NCBI GenBank assembly: GCA_001920085.1
Contig: MNJC01000015.1
Span: forward strand, 1-12,226
Length of the DNA: 12,226 nucleotides
Source of the DNA: Actinobacteria bacterium 13_1_20CM_4_69_9
Lineage (GTDB): Bacteria > Actinomycetota > Thermoleophilia > Gaiellales > Gaiellaceae
Reading direction: 5' to 3'
Part shown: positions 8,604 through 12,226 of the stretch, one piece after another
Numbering within the stretch: position 1 is the first letter of the stretch
Layout of the letters: every line of letters starts with the position of its first letter
The notes under the pieces: model-generated
Databases searched by the model: none
What the model saw: only the letters and a program-made list of their open reading frames with translations
Told to the model about the DNA's origin: nothing
Made by a program: the position numbers and the translations under genes

Positions 8604-8619
8604 GCAGTTTCGAAACTGC
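8604..8619. terminator. Inverted repeat between convergent genes, possible bidirectional terminator
   Basis: gcagtttcgaaactgc is a perfect 16-bp palindrome. It is extended by TTTTC (8597-8601) pairing with GAAAA (8621-8625) across a one-base bulge. It sits between two convergent operons in an AT-rich patch that stands out from its surroundings. It lacks a U-tract after the stem in either direction, so it is not a classic intrinsic terminator. Nothing else was recognised in the 230-bp spacer 8406-8635. Confidence 0.4.
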
Positions 8620-8635
8620 CGAAAAGTGCCGCTAG

Positions 8636-9658
8636 CTAGCTGTTTCGGGGCAGCGTTGCCAGCGCCTGCAACGCCTGTTGAAAGTTCTTCACAGGGACGA
8701 TCCGCAGGCCATGCGCGTACTGCTTGGCCACCTTCGCGTTGTCCCCATCGACGGGGACGAGGAACGCGTCGACATGCGCCTGCCGGGCCCCGATCGTCTT
8801 CTGCTTGACGCCGCCGATGCTCGTGACGCTGCCGTCCAGCTGGATCTCGCCGGTGGCCGCGACCTTCAAGCCGTGGTCCACGTCGCGGCCGCGCTGCTCG
8901 AGCACCTCCAACGCGAACGCGAGGCCGGCGGACGGGCCGCCGACGTCCCGCCCCAGGTCGAAGTGGACCGGGACGGGGAGCTTTGCCTGCACGACCTCGA
9001 CGGGTGCGAAGCCGATCAAGGCGCGACGCGGGTCGGTCCTGTCGGCAATCGTCTTGACCCGAAAGTGGAGGCGCCTGCCGGCGCGCAGGACGGCGATCGA
9101 GACGACGTCGCCCGGCCGGTGGCGGGCGAGCGCGTTGAAGAGGTCGAGGCGCGTCGCGACCTCGTGGCCGTCGGCGGCGACGACGATGTCCTGAGGTCGG
9201 AGGACGCCGCGAGCGCGCGAGTCCGAGTCGATCGCCGCGACGCGCACGCCTCCCTCGCGCGCGGGGAACTTCAGCCCGAGCGCGCGCAGCGCGACGACCG
9301 AGGCCTTTCTCTGCGAGACCTTCATCGTCTCCTGGTCGATCTTGAGCTCCTGTGCGTACGTCAGGCCGGTCGGAACGAAGTCCTTCTGCGGGATCAGGTC
9401 TGCGCCCTCAGGCCTGAACTGCTTGAAAGAAGCCTGGAGCAGCGACGCCTTCTGCAGCACGACGTCGACGTAGTAGATCCCGCCGCCGTCCTGGCGCCTG
9501 GTGCTGCCGGGGACGTTGATCAGCCCGCTGAGCGGATGGGCCTTGTCCGGAACCTCCAGCAGCTTGTCGCTCTTCTGCGTGACCATGTACGCGAAGACCG
9601 CGACGAGCAGGATCGCGCCCGCGGCGGCGAGCCGCACCGGCGACAGTGCTCTGCGCAT
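8636..9658 (-). CDS. Membrane-anchored PDZ-Lon-like serine protease (YlbL type)
   Basis: A 340-residue protein with an N-terminal transmembrane anchor (about residues 8-26), so the body is probably extracytoplasmic. A PDZ domain covers about residues 130-205 (GVLRPQDIVVAADGHEV). The C-terminal Lon-type proteolytic domain carries the catalytic Ser243 in GGPSAGLAFAL and Lys285 in IGGVKQKT, 42 residues apart as in Lon. There is no AAA ATPase domain, so proteolysis would be ATP-independent. ATG at 9658-9656 is chosen because the basic residues and hydrophobic anchor follow at once; it overlaps the SDR stop by one base (TGATG), indicating coupling. The open frame runs further upstream, but there it is antisense-like shadow of the SDR and mdh genes. 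Related actinobacterial and firmicute proteins are thought to act in envelope quality control; the substrate here is unknown. Confidence 0.9.
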   Translation of the reverse strand: MRRALSPVRLAAAGAILLVAVFAYMVTQKSDKLLEVPDKAHPLSGLINVPGSTRRQDGGGIYYVDVVLQKASLLQASFKQFRPEGADLIPQKDFVPTGLTYAQELKIDQETMKVSQRKASVVALRALGLKFPAREGGVRVAAIDSDSRARGVLRPQDIVVAADGHEVATRLDLFNALARHRPGDVVSIAVLRAGRRLHFRVKTIADRTDPRRALIGFAPVEVVQAKLPVPVHFDLGRDVGGPSAGLAFALEVLEQRGRDVDHGLKVAATGEIQLDGSVTSIGGVKQKTIGARQAHVDAFLVPVDGDNAKVAKQYAHGLRIVPVKNFQQALQALATLPRNS

Positions 9659-10401
9659 CAGAGCAGCCCGCGCGTCAAGCCGCCGTCGACGACGACGGTC
9701 GTGCCCGTCACGTAGCGCGCGCGGTCGGACGCGAGGAAGCAGGCGACGTCGCCGAACTCCTGCGGGGTCCCCCAGCGCCCGAGCGGTATCGCCCTGAGGT
9801 CGGCTTCGCTCGGGCCGTCGGGATAGAGCTGTGCGAGGCGCGCGGTGTCGATGCGCCCCGGTGCGACGCAGTTCACGGTCACGCCCCTCGGGCCGAGCTC
9901 CCGCGCAAGCGTCTTGGCGTAGCCCGTCACGCCGGGCCGGATCGTGTTCGAGAGCGCGAGGTGCTCCGTCGGCTCTTTCACGGCGCTCGACGTGAAGACG
10001 AGGATGCGGCCGCCCACGCTCCGCGTGAGGTGCGGCAGGCTGAGCTCGACGAGCCGGACGAGCGGGGCGAGCAGCAGCTCGACCGCCTCTTCGATGCTCT
10101 CCGGCGTGATCGCGGTTCCCGGCCCCGGCGGCGGGCCGCCGCTGTTCCAGACGAGGATGTCGAGCCCGCCGAACGCTTCGACGGTGCGCTCGACGACGGC
10201 GCTCAGGTCGCGGGGGTTGGTCACGTCGCCGCGCACCGCGAGCGCGCCGATGCGGTCCGCCTCGCGCTCGAGCACTTCGCGCCGGCGCGCGAACATCGTC
10301 ACGTTCGCGCCCTCGGCTGCGAGCGCCTCGGCGGTCGCGAGCCCGAGCCCTGACGACGCGCCCGAGACGATCGCCGTGCGCCCCTTCAGCCCGAGGTCCA
10401 T
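9658..10401 (-). CDS. Atypical short-chain dehydrogenase/reductase (SDR), BKR-like
   Basis: A 247-residue single-domain Rossmann protein of classical SDR length. The nucleotide-binding motif is SGASSGLG (residues 13-20) rather than TGxxxGxG. The usual NNAG is NSGGPPPG at 86. The catalytic Ser is Ser138 in FTSSA. Thirteen residues on, where Tyr is expected, is Ser151, and the YxxxK lysine position is Arg155 (SNTIR). The C-terminal part is normal: GVTVNCVAPGRIDT and FLASDRARYVTGTTVVVDGG. An SDR subgroup resembling ketoacyl-ACP reductase but lacking a perfect catalytic tetrad is known, and this fits it. Whether it reduces a carbonyl substrate is uncertain. It starts 3 nt after mdh and overlaps the protease gene by one base, so it is in the icd-mdh operon. 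Confidence 0.88.
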   Translation of the reverse strand: MDLGLKGRTAIVSGASSGLGLATAEALAAEGANVTMFARRREVLEREADRIGALAVRGDVTNPRDLSAVVERTVEAFGGLDILVWNSGGPPPGPGTAITPESIEEAVELLLAPLVRLVELSLPHLTRSVGGRILVFTSSAVKEPTEHLALSNTIRPGVTGYAKTLARELGPRGVTVNCVAPGRIDTARLAQLYPDGPSEADLRAIPLGRWGTPQEFGDVACFLASDRARYVTGTTVVVDGGLTRGLL

Positions 10402-10404
10402 CGC

Positions 10405-11328
10405 CTAGCTCGAGAGCACGCCGACGACCTCGCGCACCGCGTCGGCCGATTCCTGCAGCTGCGTCTGCTCGTCTTCCGTCAGCTCGAGCTCGACGACCTC
10501 CTCGATGCCGCCGGCACCGAGCTTCACCGGCACGCCCATGTAGAGGCCGTCGACGCCGTACTCCCCCTCGAGATAGGCCGTGCACGGCAGGACGCGCTTC
10601 TCGTCCAGCATCACCGCGTGAACCATCTGGGCGGTCGCCGCACCCGGCGCGTACCACGCGGACGTTCCCAGCAGATCGACCACCTCGCCGCCGCCCTTGG
10701 CGGTGCGCTCGACGATCTCCTCGATGCGGTCGCGGGAGACGAGCTTCGTCACCGGCACGCCGCCGACGGTCGTCGCCGACACGACCGACACCATCTGGTC
10801 GCCGTGCCCGCCGAGGACCAGCGCCTGCACGTCCTTCACCGACGACTTCGTCTCCCGGGCGATGAAGGTGCGGAAGCGGGCCGTGTCGAGGATGCCGGCC
10901 TGGCCGAAGACGCGCTCCTTGGGGAAGCCGGACACGTTCTTCGCGACGTGGCACATCGCGTCCAGCGGATTGGAGACGACGATGAGAGTGGCATCGGGCG
11001 AGTGCGCGATCGCCTGTTCCGTGACCGAGCCGACGATCTTCTCGTTCGTCGTCACGAGGTCGTCGCGGCTCATGCCCGGCTTGCGCGGGACACCCGCCGT
11101 CACGACGACGACCGACGACCCCGCGGTCTCCTCGTAGCCGTTCGACCCGACTACGTTCGCCTCGTATCCGAGCACCGGTCCGGCCTGGTTGATGTCGAGC
11201 GCGATGCCCTGCGGGAGGTTCTCGACGATGTCGACGATGACGACGTCGGCGTAGTCGCGCCGCGCGACCTCCTGCGCGACGGTGCGACCGACCATGCCGG
11301 CGCCGATGACGGTGACCTTCCTACGCAA
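10405..11328 (-). CDS. mdh: Malate dehydrogenase (LDH-like type)
   Basis: TCA-cycle enzyme oxidising malate to oxaloacetate with NAD. It has 307 residues, normal for the LDH-like MDH group. The NAD-binding motif is VIGAGMVG at the N-terminus, and Asp33 in VDIVENLPQG favours NAD over NADP. Substrate residues are Arg82 and Arg88 in PRKPGMSRDD, where Arg82 marks MDH rather than lactate dehydrogenase. Asp148 and Arg151 are in GILDTARFR. The catalytic His175 is in LGGHGDQMV. TTG at 11328 is chosen because MRRKVTVIGAG is the normal start and GGAG lies 6 nt upstream; no nearer ATG exists. Its first 8 bases overlap the end of icd, so the two are very likely translationally coupled. The SDR gene follows after 3 nt. 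Confidence 0.95.
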   Translation of the reverse strand: MRRKVTVIGAGMVGRTVAQEVARRDYADVVIVDIVENLPQGIALDINQAGPVLGYEANVVGSNGYEETAGSSVVVVTAGVPRKPGMSRDDLVTTNEKIVGSVTEQAIAHSPDATLIVVSNPLDAMCHVAKNVSGFPKERVFGQAGILDTARFRTFIARETKSSVKDVQALVLGGHGDQMVSVVSATTVGGVPVTKLVSRDRIEEIVERTAKGGGEVVDLLGTSAWYAPGAATAQMVHAVMLDEKRVLPCTAYLEGEYGVDGLYMGVPVKLGAGGIEEVVELELTEDEQTQLQESADAVREVVGVLSS

Positions 11329-12226
11329 CGCGCGCTCCGAGCTTCTCGACGATCGCGTCGGCGACCTCGCTCGTGCCGACGGCCGTCGGATCGTCGCGCC
11401 TCGGCTTCATGTCGTACGTGACGCTCCTGCCCTCGCGGATCACCTCGGCGATCGCCTGCTCGAGGTTGTCCGCCGCGTCGTACTCCTCGAGATGGCGCAG
11501 CATCAGCATTCCCGAGAGGAGCTGGGCCATCGGATTGACCTTGTTCTGGCCGGCGTACTTCGGTGCGGAGCCGTGCGTCGGCTCGAAGATCGCGATGCCC
11601 TCGCCGAAGTTCGCCCCCGGCGCGAGCCCGAGGCCGCCGATCATGCCCGCGCAGAGATCCGAGAGCACGTCGCCGTAGAGGTTCGGCAGCACGAGCACGT
11701 CGTACTCCTCCGGCCGCTGCACGAGCTGCATGCACATGTTGTCCACGATGCGGTCGTCGAACTCGATGTCGTCGTTCTCCGCGGCGACCTCGCGGGCGAC
11801 GTTGAGGTAGAGGCCGTCCGAGAACTTCATGATGTTGGCCTTGTGCACGGCCGTGATCTTGCGGCGGCCGTTGCGGCGCGCGTAATCGAATGCGAATTGG
11901 ACGATGCGGCGCGTTCCGCTGATGGAGATCGGCTTGATCGAGATCCCAGCGTCGTCGTGCGCGAGCTTCCCGCCTTTCGACTTGATCCAGTCGATCAGCT
12001 CCTGCGCCTCGGCGGAGCCCTGCTCGTACTCGATGCCTGCGTAGAGATCCTCCGTGTTCTCGCGCACGACGATCAGGTCGACGTCCTCGAAGCGCGTGCG
12101 CACTCCCGGGTAGGTCTTGCACGGGCGCACCTGTGCGTAGAGGTCGAGGCTCTTGCGTAGAGCGACGTTGACGGAGCGGAAACCTCCGCCGACGGGCGTC
12201 GTGATCGGGCCTTTGAGCGCGACGCC
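11321..12226 (-). CDS. icd: Isocitrate dehydrogenase, 5' end beyond the window
   Basis: TCA-cycle enzyme converting isocitrate to 2-oxoglutarate and CO2. The last 301 residues are visible; the frame stays open to the right edge, beginning GVALKGPITTPVGGG. The isocitrate-binding motif is complete (RSVNVALRKSLDLY), matching Ser113, Asn115 and Arg119 of E. coli Icd. RENTEDLYAGIEY and HKANIMK are further hallmarks, and DVLVLPNLYGDVLSDL holds the metal-binding acidic residues. The cofactor segment is HGSAPKYAGQNKVNP. The Lys-Tyr pair equals E. coli Lys344-Tyr345, which contact the NADP 2'-phosphate, so NADP use is favoured although many relatives are labelled NAD-dependent. Isopropylmalate dehydrogenase is ruled out by the isocitrate motif. 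It is followed by mdh with an 8-nt overlap. Confidence 0.95.
   Translation of the reverse strand, partial: GVALKGPITTPVGGGFRSVNVALRKSLDLYAQVRPCKTYPGVRTRFEDVDLIVVRENTEDLYAGIEYEQGSAEAQELIDWIKSKGGKLAHDDAGISIKPISISGTRRIVQFAFDYARRNGRRKITAVHKANIMKFSDGLYLNVAREVAAENDDIEFDDRIVDNMCMQLVQRPEEYDVLVLPNLYGDVLSDLCAGMIGGLGLAPGANFGEGIAIFEPTHGSAPKYAGQNKVNPMAQLLSGMLMLRHLEEYDAADNLEQAIAEVIREGRSVTYDMKPRRDDPTAVGTSEVADAIVEKLGARVA
11335..11338 (-). promoter_or_regulatory. Shine-Dalgarno sequence supporting the mdh TTG start
   Basis: On the minus strand GGAG lies 6 nt before TTG at 11328-11326, inside the end of icd. It supports this unusual start codon over any other. Confidence 0.55.

Noticed and set aside
8406..8635. 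Searched for a tRNA, small RNA or small gene in the convergent spacer
   Set aside because: No T-loop GTTCRA context with matching acceptor stem and no credible start with ribosome binding site was found.
8678..9715. 345-codon plus-strand open frame opposite the protease gene
   Set aside because: Arg/Asp/Ala-rich shadow; the minus strand has PDZ and Lon catalytic motifs.
9659..10954. Upstream extension of the protease frame, giving a 772-residue protein
   Set aside because: The extra part is an Arg/Gly-rich out-of-frame reading of the SDR and mdh genes; the membrane anchor follows the ATG at 9658.
11282..12160. 292-codon plus-strand open frame opposite icd
   Set aside because: Charged shadow of icd, whose minus-strand reading has full substrate and cofactor motifs.

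Overview
The window is about 12.2 kb of dense, GC-rich bacterial chromosome. Gene content and style suggest an actinobacterium: a biotin carboxylase fused to a biotin carrier domain, a PDZ-Lon-like membrane protease, many GTG/TTG starts, and apparently leaderless promoters. A deep-branching, Thermoleophilia-like lineage is my guess from overall resemblance, not something shown by a search. All genes encode recognisable families. I see no rRNA, tRNA, CRISPR array, insertion sequence or phage gene.

Layout. Positions 1-363 hold the start of pgsA (minus strand, cut by the window edge), divergent from a 589-residue acyl-CoA carboxylase alpha subunit (385-2154). That gene runs tail-to-tail into a TetR regulator (2141-2731, minus), overlapping it by 14 bp. 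The regulator is divergent from a cupin gene (2758-3126) whose C-terminal coding sequence continues in another frame to 3251. A plus-strand operon follows: sucC (3299-4441), a class I SAM methyltransferase (4438-5091), sucD (5093-5971) and a secreted PQQ-type beta-propeller gene that is broken near 6275. A PLP aminotransferase (7317-8405) has its own probable promoter. After a 230-bp convergent spacer, the minus strand carries, in transcription order from the right edge, icd (5' end cut off), mdh, an atypical SDR and a PDZ-Lon-like protease. These four overlap or nearly touch.

Function. Four genes serve the TCA cycle: icd and mdh in one operon, sucC and sucD in a second, convergent one. The acyl-CoA carboxylase could feed the cycle through propionyl-CoA, or serve lipid synthesis alongside PgsA.

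Most interesting points: (1) a 50-bp nested-palindrome element with a possible 4-bp target duplication, inserted in frame into the carboxylase linker and adding 18 residues; (2) a methyltransferase gene translationally coupled between sucC and sucD; (3) an identical 9-mer containing TACACT directly before two GTG starts, suggesting leaderless mRNAs; (4) an SDR whose catalytic Tyr and Lys positions are Ser and Arg; (5) two frame-disrupted genes within about 3.2 kb. I did not find a wholly new multi-gene system.
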